Shown here: one piece after another, positions 1-8,052 of the stretch
Numbering within the stretch: the stretch's first letter is position 1
How the letters are laid out: each line of letters opens with the position of its first letter
Source of the DNA: Streptomyces sp. NBC_00193
Lineage (GTDB): Bacteria; Actinomycetota; Actinomycetes; Streptomycetales; Streptomycetaceae
Length of the DNA: 64,000 nt
Assembly (NCBI RefSeq): GCF_026342735.1
Contig: NZ_JAPEMM010000001.1
Coordinates: 1,240,001 to 1,304,000, forward strand
Direction: 5' to 3'
Translations under genes and position numbers: made by a program
Notes under the pieces: model-generated
The model's input: only the letters and a program-made list of their open reading frames with translations
Databases searched by the model: none
Told to the model about the DNA's origin: nothing

Positions 1-1460
1 TGGCGCTCGACGAGTCCCAGGGTCCGCAGGGACAGCGACACGGACGTGGTCGACATGATGCGGCGGTGCTCTGCCAGCCCCGACCGCAGCTGCGCGAGCT
101 CTTCCTCCAGCGCCTCCCGGCCGGCCGAGAGCGCCTCGTTGCGGCCGATGAGGCGGCGCCGGTCGGCGTCGAGTCCGGCGATCCGGGTGTGCAGGGAGAC
201 CGTCTGGTCGCGTACCGCGTTGAGGTGGCGCACCACCTCGGCGAACTCGTCGTTGCGGCCCGTGAACCGGACCGGTTCCACCGAGCCCTCCGGCGTGGCC
301 AGCCGCGCCGCGCCGCGCCGCAGGACCGACAGCGGTCGGGTGAGGGAGCGCGCGATGGCGGTGGAGATGCCGAGGGTGAGGAGGAAGAGGACGCCGAGGA
401 AGGCGACCATGACCTCCAGCGCGGTCACGTCGTCGTCGCGCAGCGCGGCGAGCGCGGTGGCGCGCTGGCCGGCGAGGGTGGCCTCGACCGAGCGCATCCG
501 GTCGACGCGGGCGGTGAGGGCCGCTCCGACGGTGCCGGGATCGAGCTTGCGGTCGGCGGGCGACAGGGCCGGCCGGTCGGTGAGCCGCTTGAGGTAGTCG
601 TCGGCCGTCTTGACCTCGGGTCCGGTGACGGTGGCGGTGAGGCTCTGGCGCACGTCGGGACGTGCGGCCCGGGCGAAGTCGTCGAGCGCGCCCAGCTCCC
701 GTACGCGTGCCCGCTGGGCGGCGGCGGTGAGTTCGTCCACGAAGGCGGTGCCCGGCTGCTTGTCACCGCCCGGCACGGACAGCCCGGCGAGGAGCAGTCC
801 GCGGGTGGCGGAGGCCTGCTCCACGGCCTGGCCGAGGGCGGCCAGCGGGCGGGCGGTGACGAGGGCGTCGGCGGCCCGCGGCGGGGTCAGCTCGGCGAGC
901 CGGCCGCTCGGTGCGAGGAGTTCGGCGATGACGCCGGAGTAGGCCTGGTGGGCGGCGAGGGCGCTGTCCTTGCCCTCGATGGCCTCGGTGCGGACGGCGC
1001 CCACCCGGCCGAGGGCCTGGGCGAGTTCCTCGTCCGCGTCGGCCTGGACCTCGGCGAGCTGGCGGTCGGTGCCCGCGGTGCGTTCCTTGACCCCGGCGGC
1101 CTGCTCGCCCCGGGCGCCGCCGGGGCGGCCCTTGGCCACGTACGCGGTGACGGCGTCGCGCTCGTCCCCGAGCAGGTGGGCGAGGGTGAGGGTCTGCCGG
1201 CTCTGGTCGGCGAGGGTGACCAGTTCCTGGGAGTCCTTCAGGTCCGCGGAGGCGGACAGGACGGCGGGCGCTCCCGCCACGAGCACGGCGAGCCCGGCCA
1301 CGGCGACCCCGATGACCAGCCTGCGGCGCACGCGGACGCGGCGCCCTGCGGGTGCGGTCGCGGCGACCGGGCCGTCGGGGGCTCGTCGGTCGGGTGCGGT
1401 GCCGTCGGGTGCGGTGCCGTTCGCGACGGTGCCGTTCTTCCGAGGCCGCTTCTTCTGCAC
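1..1460 (-). CDS. NIT-domain sensor histidine kinase, N-terminal part (cut by window edge)
   Basis: Partial gene: about 486 N-terminal residues are present and the kinase core lies beyond base 1. After a disordered Gly/Thr/Ala/Pro/Asp-rich start comes TM1 (about residues 47-68), a long helical extracytoplasmic region of the nitrate/nitrite-sensor (NIT) type (about 80-340), TM2 (about 345-368, 'VMVAFLGVLFLLTLGI'), a HAMP linker and a coiled coil. I chose the GTG at 1460, which gives Lys/Arg-rich residues before TM1; the SD-like AGGA is about 13 nt upstream, so the start is only fairly certain. In Streptomyces, NIT-HAMP kinases of this shape usually head a conservon (kinase, roadblock protein, DUF742 protein, small GTPase). 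That is family knowledge, because the downstream genes are outside the window. No histidine-kinase catalytic motif is visible here. Confidence 0.8.
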   Translation of the reverse strand, partial: MQKKRPRKNGTVANGTAPDGTAPDRRAPDGPVAATAPAGRRVRVRRRLVIGVAVAGLAVLVAGAPAVLSASADLKDSQELVTLADQSRQTLTLAHLLGDERDAVTAYVAKGRPGGARGEQAAGVKERTAGTDRQLAEVQADADEELAQALGRVGAVRTEAIEGKDSALAAHQAYSGVIAELLAPSGRLAELTPPRAADALVTARPLAALGQAVEQASATRGLLLAGLSVPGGDKQPGTAFVDELTAAAQRARVRELGALDDFARAARPDVRQSLTATVTGPEVKTADDYLKRLTDRPALSPADRKLDPGTVGAALTARVDRMRSVEATLAGQRATALAALRDDDVTALEVMVAFLGVLFLLTLGISTAIARSLTRPLSVLRRGAARLATPEGSVEPVRFTGRNDEFAEVVRHLNAVRDQTVSLHTRIAGLDADRRRLIGRNEALSAGREALEEELAQLRSGLAEHRRIMSTTSVSLSLRTLGLVER

Positions 1461-1856
1461 CGGTGCTCGCAATCCTGTTTACGTGTGCTGCTCGTGCTCG
1501 TTGTCTGGTGCCTGGTACGTGCTGCTCGGTACGCGCCGCTTGCGCGCACCTGCCGCCGTACCGCCTCAGACCCTCGCAGTGAGTTGGGAAGAGGGCCGCA
1601 CATCGCCCGCCCGGCCACACGAAGGAGTGAACAGCACGGAGGAGTTGGCGACCAACTCGGCGATCGGCTGTCAGGGCCCCGCCGTGGACGGGTGGTTGAA
1701 AGATCGATGCGGCTTTTGGCAGGATGCCCGCCCACATCGCCGAGAGCCGCCCCGCGGACCCCGGGAGTCCCTTCCCTCCCCACCCGCCCCGCTTTGGTCC
1801 GGACCTTCCCCGGCCCTTCCCGCCCGTACGGAGCCCCGCGCGGGCAGAATGTCCCC
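1461..1856. other. Divergent intergenic region, no gene seen
   Basis: This is a spacer between the NIT kinase (leftward) and the PP2C-like gene (rightward). It has lower GC than its neighbours. An SD-like GAAGGAG sits before a GTG near 1627, but the frame behind it runs on through unrelated sequence and shows no domain, so I do not call a gene. Promoters for both flanking genes must lie here. Confidence 0.5.
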
Positions 1857-2630
1857 ATGCGCATCGATCTCTCCTCCGCCCCCGGCAACCCGGAACGCCC
1901 CAACGAGGACTGGCTGTCGGCCGCGATCCCCGCCTCGGGCGGCGGAGTTCTGGTGGCCCTCGACGGGGTCACCCCGCCTCCGGGCGAGGTCGGGTGCGCG
2001 CACGGAGTGCCGTGGTTCGCGGCCGGGCTGGGCGGCCGATTGACCGAACTGTCCGGATCGCGCCGGGACATGTCCCTCGATCAGGTCCTGGCGGAGGCCA
2101 TCCGCGTCACCGCGGACGCCCACCGCGACACCTGTGACCTTTCTCACGTCCGGACGCCTCAGGCGACGGTGGTCATGGTCCGCTGGGACGCGTCCTGCGT
2201 CGAACACCTGGTGCTCTCGGATTCCGTACTCCTCCTCCAGGCGCCGGGAGGGGAGGTGCGCGCGGTCCTCGACGACCGGCTGGACCGGATCCCGCGCGAG
2301 CGGCTGCGCACGGAGGCCTCGGCCGACGAGCTGCGCAACGCGGAGGGCGGTTTCTTCACCGCCGCCGCGGACCCGGAGGTGGCGGCCCGGGCGGTGACCG
2401 GGCGGACGCCGCGCGCGGAGGTACGGGCGCTGGCGGCGCTCACGGACGGGGCCAGCCGGTGGACGGACACGTTCGGGGAGGGCGACTGGGCCGAATGCCT
2501 GGCGGTGCTGTGCAAGGAGGGCGCGCAGTCGCTGATCGAGCGGGTGCGCGCGCTGGAATCGGACCCGGGCCGGGCGCACCGCCGCGACAAGCGCCACGAC
2601 GACGCGTCGGCGGCTTACGTGGAGCTGTAG
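1857..2630 (+). CDS. PP2C-fold protein, putative Ser/Thr phosphatase-like
   Basis: 257-residue cytoplasmic protein with no signal peptide or TM. The N-terminus has the PP2C-like order 'NPERPNEDWLSAAI' then 'GGGVLVALDGVTPPP', resembling the metal-binding N-E-D and D-G signatures of PP2C phosphatases, and a late 'LAALTDGASRW' resembles the third metal-site motif. Streptomyces has many such divergent PP2C paralogues, some without activity. The ATG is chosen because the protein begins neatly there. It has no SD, but a CAGAAT hexamer ends six bases before the ATG, suggesting a leaderless mRNA. The substrate cannot be read from sequence. Confidence 0.75.
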   Translation: MRIDLSSAPGNPERPNEDWLSAAIPASGGGVLVALDGVTPPPGEVGCAHGVPWFAAGLGGRLTELSGSRRDMSLDQVLAEAIRVTADAHRDTCDLSHVRTPQATVVMVRWDASCVEHLVLSDSVLLLQAPGGEVRAVLDDRLDRIPRERLRTEASADELRNAEGGFFTAAADPEVAARAVTGRTPRAEVRALAALTDGASRWTDTFGEGDWAECLAVLCKEGAQSLIERVRALESDPGRAHRRDKRHDDASAAYVEL

Positions 2631-2703
2631 GGGCACAGGGGCGCGGAGGCGCGTGCGGCGCGGGCGGCCCGCGCCCGGTCCCCGGTACCGCTCCCCGCCC
2701 GCG

Positions 2704-3144
2704 TTACTCCCCGCCCGCGTTCAACTGGTTCAGGAGCCGCGCCAGTTCCGCCACTTCTCCGCGGTCCCAGTCCGCGAGCTTGCGCATGTACTGCTCGCGC
2801 CGGGCGCCGCGGACCCGCAGGAAGCGCTCCCGGCCCTCCTCCGTGAGCCCGACCAGGAAGGCCCGCCCGTCCGCCGGGTCCGGCTCGCGGGCCAGCAGGC
2901 CCAGCACCTCCAGGGCCCGCAGCTGCCGGCTCATGGTGGCCTTGCCGACCCCGAAGTACGCGGCGAGCTCGGTCGCCCGCTGCCGCCCGGCGGCTTCCAG
3001 CCGTACGAGGAGCCCGTACGCGGCCGGTTCCAGCTCGGGGTGCAGCTCGCGCGCCATCTCCCCGGAGGAGGCGCGGGCCCGTCGGAGGAAGACGGACAGC
3101 TCCCGCTCCAGGGCAAGGAACTCCTGGTCTTCGGTCCCGTGCAC
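2704..3144 (-). CDS. MarR-family transcriptional regulator
   Basis: 146-residue winged-helix regulator. The recognition region 'LEAAGRQRATELAAYFGVGKATMSRQLRALEVLGLL' followed by a wing with 'PADGRAFLVGLTEEGRERF' is classic MarR. GTG at 3144 is preferred over longer frames because AAGGAG lies seven bases upstream and the residues before it look non-coding. It lies downstream of lon on the same strand, about 140 bases away, and may be read from its own promoter. The ligand and target are unknown, and no adjacent efflux gene suggests one. Confidence 0.88.
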   Translation of the reverse strand: MHGTEDQEFLALERELSVFLRRARASSGEMARELHPELEPAAYGLLVRLEAAGRQRATELAAYFGVGKATMSRQLRALEVLGLLAREPDPADGRAFLVGLTEEGRERFLRVRGARREQYMRKLADWDRGEVAELARLLNQLNAGGE

Positions 3145-3284
3145 GGCCCGCTCCTTCGCTGGTGTGTGTGGGCCACCAGTATTTCGCAGCGGGTGCGCCG
3201 GGGGCCCGGGGCCCCGCCGGAGCGGGGAACCCCGGGCCCTCGGCCCGACCGGATGACCAGTGGCCGGCTGCCCGGCCGCCCGGA

Positions 3285-5681
3285 TCACGCCACCGCGGCC
3301 ACCGCGACCTCGTCCGCGGCCAGGGCCAGCTCCAGGACCTGCCGTACGTCCGTCACCGGGTGCACCGACAGCCCTGCCAGCACCTCGGCGGGAACGTCGT
3401 CCAGGTCGGCCTCGTTCCGCTTCGGGATGATGACGGTGGTCAGCCCGGCCCGGTGCGCGGCCAGCAGCTTCTGCTTGACCCCGCCGATCGGCAGCACCCG
3501 CCCGGTCAGCGAGACCTCGCCGGTCATGGCCACGTCCGTGCGGACCTGCCGGCCCGACAGCAGCGAGGCCAGCGCCGTCGTCATCGTGATGCCCGCGCTC
3601 GGACCGTCCTTGGGCACCGCGCCCGCCGGGAAGTGGATGTGCACGCCCCGGTCCTTCAGGTCGGCGACCGGGAGCTCCAGCTCGGCACCGTGGGAGCGCA
3701 GGAAGCTGAGCGCGATCTGCGCCGACTCCTTCATCACGTCTCCGAGCTGGCCCGTCAGCGTGAGCCCGGCCGCGCCCGTCTCGGGATCGGCCAGCGAGGC
3801 CTCGACGAACAGGACGTCGCCGCCCGCCCCGGTCACGGCGAGGCCGGTGGCCACGCCCGGTACCGCGGTGCGCCGCTCGGCCGGGTCCTGCGCGGACTCC
3901 GGTACGTGGTGCGGCCGCCCGATGAGTGCGCGCAGGTCGTCGGCTCCGATCCGCAGCGGCAGCTCCCGCTCCCCCAGCTCGTGCTGGGAGGCCACCTTGC
4001 GCAGCAGCCGGGCGAGGGAGCGCTCCAGGGTGCGCACGCCCGCCTCGCGGGTGTACTCCCCCGCCAGCTTGCGCAGCGCGTCCTCCTCCAGGACCACTTC
4101 CTCCTCGGCCAGGCCGGCGCGCTCCAGCTGCCGGGGCAGCAGGTGGTCGCGGGCGATGACGACCTTCTCGTCCTCGGTGTAGCCGTCGAGGCGGACCAGT
4201 TCCATGCGGTCGGCGAGGGCCTCGGGAATGGCCTCCAGGACGTTGGCGGTGGCCAGGAACACGACGTCGCTCAGGTCCAGTTCCACCTCCAGGTAGTGGT
4301 CCCGGAAGGTGTGGTTCTGGGCGGGGTCGAGGACTTCGAGCAGCGCCGCCGCCGGGTCCCCGCGGAAGTCGGAGCCGACCTTGTCGATCTCGTCGAGCAG
4401 GACGACCGGGTTCATGGACCCGGCTTCCTTGATCGCCCGTACGATCCGGCCGGGCAGCGCGCCCACGTACGTACGCCGGTGCCCGCGGATCTCGGCCTCG
4501 TCGCGGACTCCGCCGAGGGCCACGCGGACGAACTTGCGCCCCATGGCGTGGGCCACGGACTCCCCGAGGGAGGTCTTTCCGACGCCGGGAGGGCCTACGA
4601 GCGCCAGCACGGCCCCGCCCCTGCGCCCGCCGACGACGCCCATCCCGCGCTCGGAGCGGCGCTTGCGCACCGCCAGGTACTCGGTGATCCGGTCCTTCAC
4701 GTCGCTCAGCCCGGCGTGCTCGGCGTCCAGGACGGCGCGGGCTCCCCGGATGTCGTACTCGTCCTCGGTCCGCTCGTTCCAGGGCAGTTCGAGCACGGTG
4801 TCCAGCCAGGTGCGGATCCAGGACCCTTCCGGGGACTGGTCGCTGGAGCGCTCCAGCTTGTCGACTTCCTTGAGCGCGGCCTCCCGTACCTTCTCGGGCA
4901 GGTCGGCGGCCTCGACGCGGGCCCGGTAGTCGTCGGACTCCTCGCCCTCCTTCTCCCCGCTGAGCTCGCGCAGTTCCTTGCGCACGGCGTCGAGCTGCCG
5001 CTTCAGCAGGAACTCGCGCTGGACCTTGTCGACGCCGTCCTGGACGTCCTTGGCGATGGACTCGGCGACGTCCTGCTCGGCGAGGTGGTCGCTGAGGGCC
5101 TTGACGGCGAGCCGCAGCCGGGCGACGGGGTCGGCCGTCTCCAGCAGCTCCACCTTCTGCTCGACGCTCAGGAACGGGGAGTAGCCGGAGTTGTCCGCGA
5201 GGGCCCCGACCCCCTCGATCTGCTGCACCCGGTCCACGACCTGCCAGGCCCCGCGCTTCTTGAGCCAGCTCGTGGCGAGCGCCTTGTACTCCTTGACGAG
5301 CTCGGCGACGGCGCCGGGCAGCGGATCGGGGACGGCCTCGTCCACCGTCTCGCCCTCGACCCAGAGCGCGGCCCCGGGCCCCGTCGTCCCGGCCCCGATA
5401 CGGACCCGGCCGTGCCCGCGGATCAGCGCACCGGGATCCCCGTCGGACAGTCGCCCCACCTGCTCCACGGTCCCGAGCACCCCGGTGCCGGTGTACTTCC
5501 CGTCGACCCGGGGCACGAGCAGCACCTTCGGCTTGCCACCTGCGGCAGCAGCCTGCGCGGCCTCGACGGCACCCCTCACCTCGGCGTCGGACAGGTCCAG
5601 CGGAACGACCATTCCGGGCAGCACGACCTCGTCGTCGAGCGGCAGCACGGGCAGGGTGAGCGTTACGGACGTCGAAGCCAT
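3285..5681 (-). CDS. lon: ATP-dependent endopeptidase Lon (LonA type)
   Basis: 798-residue cytoplasmic AAA+ serine protease that degrades misfolded and selected regulatory proteins. Visible in order are the N-terminal substrate-binding LON domain (to about 200), a helical linker, an AAA+ module with Walker A GPPGVGKT (about residue 365) and Walker B VVLLDEID, and the C-terminal protease domain with the Ser-Lys dyad (PKDGPSAG, Ser near 694; GGVKQKLLAAHRAG, Lys near 737). Length matches LonA. The ATG is preceded by GGAGGG at seven bases. A HAIR-type inverted repeat lies just upstream, placing the gene in the HspR heat-shock regulon as known for lon in S. coelicolor. Confidence 0.97.
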   Translation of the reverse strand: MASTSVTLTLPVLPLDDEVVLPGMVVPLDLSDAEVRGAVEAAQAAAAGGKPKVLLVPRVDGKYTGTGVLGTVEQVGRLSDGDPGALIRGHGRVRIGAGTTGPGAALWVEGETVDEAVPDPLPGAVAELVKEYKALATSWLKKRGAWQVVDRVQQIEGVGALADNSGYSPFLSVEQKVELLETADPVARLRLAVKALSDHLAEQDVAESIAKDVQDGVDKVQREFLLKRQLDAVRKELRELSGEKEGEESDDYRARVEAADLPEKVREAALKEVDKLERSSDQSPEGSWIRTWLDTVLELPWNERTEDEYDIRGARAVLDAEHAGLSDVKDRITEYLAVRKRRSERGMGVVGGRRGGAVLALVGPPGVGKTSLGESVAHAMGRKFVRVALGGVRDEAEIRGHRRTYVGALPGRIVRAIKEAGSMNPVVLLDEIDKVGSDFRGDPAAALLEVLDPAQNHTFRDHYLEVELDLSDVVFLATANVLEAIPEALADRMELVRLDGYTEDEKVVIARDHLLPRQLERAGLAEEEVVLEEDALRKLAGEYTREAGVRTLERSLARLLRKVASQHELGERELPLRIGADDLRALIGRPHHVPESAQDPAERRTAVPGVATGLAVTGAGGDVLFVEASLADPETGAAGLTLTGQLGDVMKESAQIALSFLRSHGAELELPVADLKDRGVHIHFPAGAVPKDGPSAGITMTTALASLLSGRQVRTDVAMTGEVSLTGRVLPIGGVKQKLLAAHRAGLTTVIIPKRNEADLDDVPAEVLAGLSVHPVTDVRQVLELALAADEVAVAAVA

Positions 5682-5703
5682 GATGTTCCCTCCGGCAGTG
5701 AAG

Positions 5704-5722
5704 TTGAGCTATGCCGACTCAA
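5704..5722 (-). promoter_or_regulatory. HAIR operator (HspR-binding inverted repeat) of lon
   Basis: TTGAGC, seven bases, ACTCAA. This matches the HspR-associated inverted repeat (CTTGAGT-N7-ACTCAAG) except at one arm base and the outermost pair. It lies 23 bp before the lon ATG, so repression of lon by HspR/DnaK is expected. Confidence 0.75.
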
Positions 5723-5739
5723 TGCACGCGGGGCCCCCA

Positions 5740-6023
5740 ATGTTCCCCAACGCCCGTTCGCCCGGGGCGAACAGGGTCGTCGGTGCCGCCGTGGTGGTGC
5801 TCTGCTCCTTCGCGATGGCCCGGGACGGCACCGTGCTCGACGCCGAGGGGATCCGGATCCGCCGGTGGGGCCTCTTCCGTAGGTCGTGGTCCTGGAGCGA
5901 GATCCGGGACATCCACGTCGAGGAGTTCTCGTACCGCGGGATCACGAGCCACAGCGTGGTCGTCGTGGGCGGGCTCGGACGGCGCACCCGGCTCAACCGG
6001 TGCGGCGCCTGCTGGGCCGGTAG
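5740..6023 (+). pseudogene. PH-domain protein remnant
   Basis: From the ATG at 5740 the frame reads 'VLDAEGIRIRRWGLFRRSWSWSEIRDIHVEEF' and 'HSVVVVGGLGRRTRL', which resembles the small bacterial PH domain. After about residue 88 the frame continues with no stop into sequence antisense to the next gene. A one-base slip at about 5996 would give a plausible basic C-terminus ending at a TAG at 6021. The N-terminal membrane segment common in such proteins is missing or altered, so it is probably a truncated or frameshifted relic. It begins beside the lon operator. Confidence 0.4.
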
Positions 6024-6036
6024 TTCCGCTCACGGC

Positions 6037-6822
6037 TCAGGCCGACGAGACGGCGATGTCTCCCGACGAGGTCCATACGGCGAGGCGGGAGGCCGCGGAC
6101 GGGTCCGCGGGGACGGTGATCGCACGCTCGCCGGACGTGGTGGAGACGTCGAGGGCGTACGGGGCCGCGGGGACCTTCACCGTGGCGTCGCCCGAGCTGG
6201 TCTGCACGGCCACCGAGGCCGGCGCCTCGGCGAAGGCAAGGCGGACGTCGCCGGAGGAGGAACGGGCGTCCGCGTCCGGTCCGGCCAGTGCCTCGGCCGC
6301 GATCGAGCCGGAGGAGGTACGGACCTTCAGCGGGCCGGCGATCCGGTCCGCCCGGACCGAGCCGGAGGAGGTCGTGACGTCGGCGGCGGCCACCCCCGTC
6401 ACCGTGACGCGGCCGCTGCTGCTGCCCGCCCTGACCGTGGCGGAGGCCGGGACCTCCAGCCGGTAGTCGACGGAACAGCGCGCGGTGCAGTCGCCGTTGG
6501 TGAGGGTCAGCACGCCGCCGGAAAGCTGCTGGGCGGGCTCGGGCACGGTGTCGCCGCGGTAGTGGACGGTACGGCGGATCGTGACCCCGGGGCCGGATCC
6601 CGCGACCACCTCGACGGACCCGCTGCCGGCGTCCGAGACGTCCACCGCGGTGACGGCCTCGGCCACCGTGGCGTCCGCGTTCGCCGTCTTCTCCGGACCC
6701 CCGCGGGAGACGAGCGAGCCGAAGGAACAACCGGTGAGCAGCAGCCCGGCGGCGAGTGCCGTGGCGGTGAAGGTGGCGGTGACGGTGGCCTTGGTGCCGC
6801 GTGTGCGCGTCGTCGTGGTCAT
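6037..6822 (-). CDS. DUF4097-type beta-helix lipoprotein
   Basis: 261-residue secreted lipoprotein: Lys/Arg-poor start, hydrophobic 'FTATALAAGLLLTGC' with lipobox LTGC (Cys near 31). The remainder is a repeating right-handed beta-helix pattern of 'TSSGSV/TSSGDV' units (about every 18-22 residues), typical of DUF4097/DUF2807-like proteins. ATG at 6822 is the only start that keeps the signal peptide complete. Function of the family is unknown; it is expected on the outer face of the membrane. A second DUF4097 protein, without a signal peptide, lies at 33.6 kb. Confidence 0.85.
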   Translation of the reverse strand: MTTTTRTRGTKATVTATFTATALAAGLLLTGCSFGSLVSRGGPEKTANADATVAEAVTAVDVSDAGSGSVEVVAGSGPGVTIRRTVHYRGDTVPEPAQQLSGGVLTLTNGDCTARCSVDYRLEVPASATVRAGSSSGRVTVTGVAAADVTTSSGSVRADRIAGPLKVRTSSGSIAAEALAGPDADARSSSGDVRLAFAEAPASVAVQTSSGDATVKVPAAPYALDVSTTSGERAITVPADPSAASRLAVWTSSGDIAVSSA

Positions 6823-6895
6823 GGTGTCGATCGTGCTCGCACGGCGGCCGCGGCGGCATGGTGCACGTGCCCGGATCCGGGGTGGGGTTATCCCC

Positions 6896-7759
6896 CTAGG
6901 GCCCCTGCACGACCGGCCGGTCCGGGGACGGCACGCCCCACTCGCTCCAGGAGCCGTCGTACACGGCGAGGTCCTCGTACCCGGCGAGGTCGGCGCCGAG
7001 GGCGAGCACGCAGGCGGTGACCCCGGATCCGCAGCTGAAGTACAGCCGCTCCCGCTCCCCCACCGCCGCCCCGAAGGCCGCGCGGAGCTCCGTGGCGGGG
7101 CGCATGAGGCCGTCGGGGCGCTGCAGTTCACCGAAGGGGAGGCTGACGGCACCCGGCATGTGGCCCCCACGCAGACCCGGACGGGGTTCGGGGGCGGTCC
7201 CGGCGAAGCGTTCGCGGGTCCGGGCGTCGAGCACGGCGGCGGCCGGATCGGCCAAGGCTGCCGAGACGGTCCCGGCGTCCACCAGCAGCCCCGCGCGGGG
7301 CCGGGCCGTGAAGGAGCCGCGCGGGCCCTCGTAGCCCGGCCGGCGCTCCTGCACCGGACGCCCTGCGGCGACCCACGCGGGCAGCCCGCCGTCGAGGACG
7401 GCGACCCGGTCGAAGCCCATGCTGCGCAGCATCCACCAGGCGCGGGCGCTGGAGTAGATGCCGGCGCCGTCGTACACGACGACCGTGCTGCCGTCGTCCA
7501 CGCCCAGGGCGCGCATCGCCTCGGCGAAGGCTGCGGGGCCGGGCATGGTGTGCGGGGCGGCGGCGGTGTGGTCGGACAGTGCGCCGTCGAGGTCGAAGGG
7601 ACGGGCTCCCTCGATCCGCCGATCCGTGTCGCGGTGCGCCCCGACGGAGGCGTCGAAGACGACGAGTCCGGCCGCACCGAGCCGCTCCGCGAGCCAGTCC
7701 CCACCGACGAGCGGACCGGGCGGCACGAGGGAGTGGGGGCGAGTTGCGTCTGCATCCAT
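6896..7759 (-). CDS. Sulfurtransferase, tandem rhodanese (3-mercaptopyruvate/thiosulfate type)
   Basis: 287 residues with two rhodanese domains: an inactive N-terminal one ('LVVFDASVGAHRD...VVVYDGAGIYSSARAWWMLRSMGF', about 25-150) and a catalytic C-terminal one with CGSGVTAC (active Cys near residue 242). The CGSGVTA loop is the pattern of 3-mercaptopyruvate sulfurtransferases (SseA-like), while CRxGx[R/T] marks classical thiosulfate enzymes. It transfers sulfane sulfur to thiols or cyanide in the cytoplasm. ATG at 7759 has GGAGG six to seven bases upstream. It is monocistronic. Confidence 0.92.
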   Translation of the reverse strand: MDADATRPHSLVPPGPLVGGDWLAERLGAAGLVVFDASVGAHRDTDRRIEGARPFDLDGALSDHTAAAPHTMPGPAAFAEAMRALGVDDGSTVVVYDGAGIYSSARAWWMLRSMGFDRVAVLDGGLPAWVAAGRPVQERRPGYEGPRGSFTARPRAGLLVDAGTVSAALADPAAAVLDARTRERFAGTAPEPRPGLRGGHMPGAVSLPFGELQRPDGLMRPATELRAAFGAAVGERERLYFSCGSGVTACVLALGADLAGYEDLAVYDGSWSEWGVPSPDRPVVQGP

Positions 7760-7968
7760 AAGGCACCTCCGACAGAATCCAACGGGCCCCGGCACGGTGG
7801 GCGCCCCACGGCCCATCCTCCCTCCTGCACTCCGACCGCCTGCGAACGCACCCGCCTCGGGCGCTCGTTGCCCCCCCGGCGCTCCCGGCCCTGGGCGGAA
7901 CCCGCCCGGTCGGACCCGTGCCACGCGGGCGCAGCCGCGGAGCCCCGGATCTTTCGGGTCCGGGCCGG

Positions 7969-8052
7969 CCCGTAGCTCCCGGCGGCCCGGCGGCCCGGCG
8001 GCCCCGCGGCTCCGCGGCTCCGCGGCTCCGCGGCTCCGCCGGGAGCTACGGG
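7969..8052. terminator. Long inverted repeat with 8-bp tandem repeats in the loop
   Basis: A perfect 17-bp inverted repeat (7969-7985 and 8036-8052) flanks a 50-bp loop. From 7983 to 8038 the region is seven tandem octamers: two of CGGCCCGG, one CGGCCCCG and four CGGCTCCG. The right arm overlaps the stop codon of the leftward glycosyltransferase gene, so it probably acts as its transcription terminator. See findings. Confidence 0.7.

Noticed and set aside
1395..1440. Short GTGCGGTGCC-type repeats in the kinase 5' end
   Set aside because: They encode a disordered Gly-Thr-Ala-Pro-Asp tail; ordinary coding repeat, not a regulatory array.
66..1856. Long plus-strand frame running into the PP2C-like gene
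   Set aside because: It is the antisense shadow of the NIT kinase; only the part from the ATG at 1857 carries a recognisable domain.
3162..5882. 906-codon plus-strand frame opposite lon
   Set aside because: Antisense shadow; Gly/Pro/Arg/Gln-rich composition and no domain, while lon on the other strand is complete.
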